Shown here piece by piece: positions 63,701 to 64,000 of a stretch of 64,000 bases of DNA (its first letter is position 1; each line of letters opens with the position of its first letter). Location of the stretch: positions 1 to 64,000 of the forward strand of contig CATNEN010000029.1 of the NCBI GenBank assembly GCA_950097015.1. Reading direction: 5' to 3'. The notes beneath the pieces were generated by a model. It did no database searches. It was given only the letters and a program-made list of their open reading frames with translations, and was not told the DNA's origin. Made by a program: the position numbers and the translations under genes. The DNA comes from Macrostomum hystrix (Eukaryota > Platyhelminthes > Macrostomidae).

Positions 63701-64000
63701 TTTATCTCCAAACCCCCCCGTGGTGTTTCTACTGCCGAAGAAGCACGGAACAGGTTTTCGCTTCTTGACGATCGCCTTCAGTAGACGAAAATCTGGTTTT
63801 TCTAAACCTCGACGAAAAGCACGATTACACAAAGCATCAAAGTTATTCTAATTTTTTTGTGTTTTTATCAAAAGCTCGCCTTGGCCCAGATTTAATTTGC
63901 CAATCTTCTTAAATTGTGCGCTGCCCAAAGTGTTAACGCATTCTAAAATGAGAACTAAAAATAAAGCAGACAACATTTCAAAAGAACTGATTTAAATGTT
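63701..64000. other. Unassigned sequence at the window end
   Basis: AT-rich, with a short C run and no gene or repeat recognised. Confidence 0.35.

Overview
This is invertebrate animal nuclear DNA. Genes are split into GC-rich exons with GT-AG introns, promoters carry TATA and CCAAT boxes, and there are tRNA-derived SINEs. No bacterial gene organisation is visible. The families present (two ionotropic glutamate receptors, an otopetrin proton channel and a somatostatin/allatostatin-C-type GPCR) indicate a bilaterian, probably a protostome. A repeat-rich free-living flatworm is a guess, because no lineage-diagnostic sequence was recognised. By my estimate tandem repeats with many different units fill about 29 kb, roughly 45% of the window.

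Layout. 1-10.7 kb: three satellite fields (23/21-bp, 12/24-bp and a 7-kb 24/28-bp array) with one orphan C-terminal exon at 2.6 kb. 11-18 kb: SINEs and a rhodopsin-type peptide GPCR at 12.2-13.4 kb with a one-base frameshift. 17.9-23.2 kb: four unrelated satellites (51, 26, 28 and 44 bp). 23.4-27.8 kb, minus strand: an otopetrin gene in seven exons. 28-31.4 kb: SINE pieces and a 589-bp internally deleted Tc1/mariner element with nearly intact inverted ends. 31.9-45.0 kb, minus strand: ionotropic glutamate receptor A, 11 exons. 45-49.3 kb: a shared intergenic region with 15-bp and 30-bp arrays. 49.4-62.3 kb, plus strand: ionotropic glutamate receptor B, 12 exons. 62.3-64 kb: a 16-bp array and a copy of an interspersed element.

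The two receptor genes are a head-to-head duplicated pair. Five consecutive exons have identical lengths (110, 91, 112, 216 and 218 nt), and every splice phase I derived agrees across both genes. Both proteins keep the receptor architecture and the ligand-binding Arg. Both have an unusual M3 gate (YTADMIGYLTLN in place of SYTANLAAFLT), Asp at the usual agonist-contact Glu, and no Thr at a gamma-carboxylate contact.

The most striking pattern is in the introns. In the receptor and otopetrin genes nearly every intron longer than about 300 bp holds its own tandem array, usually with a unit found in no other intron, while introns shorter than about 170 bp hold none. Very long open frames (up to about 900 codons, on both strands) run through arrays whose unit length is a multiple of three, or whose units lack stop codons in any frame. 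I treat these as artefacts, not genes. All gene models were derived by hand from splice signals, reading-frame continuity and paralogue comparison; no database search or transcript evidence was available.
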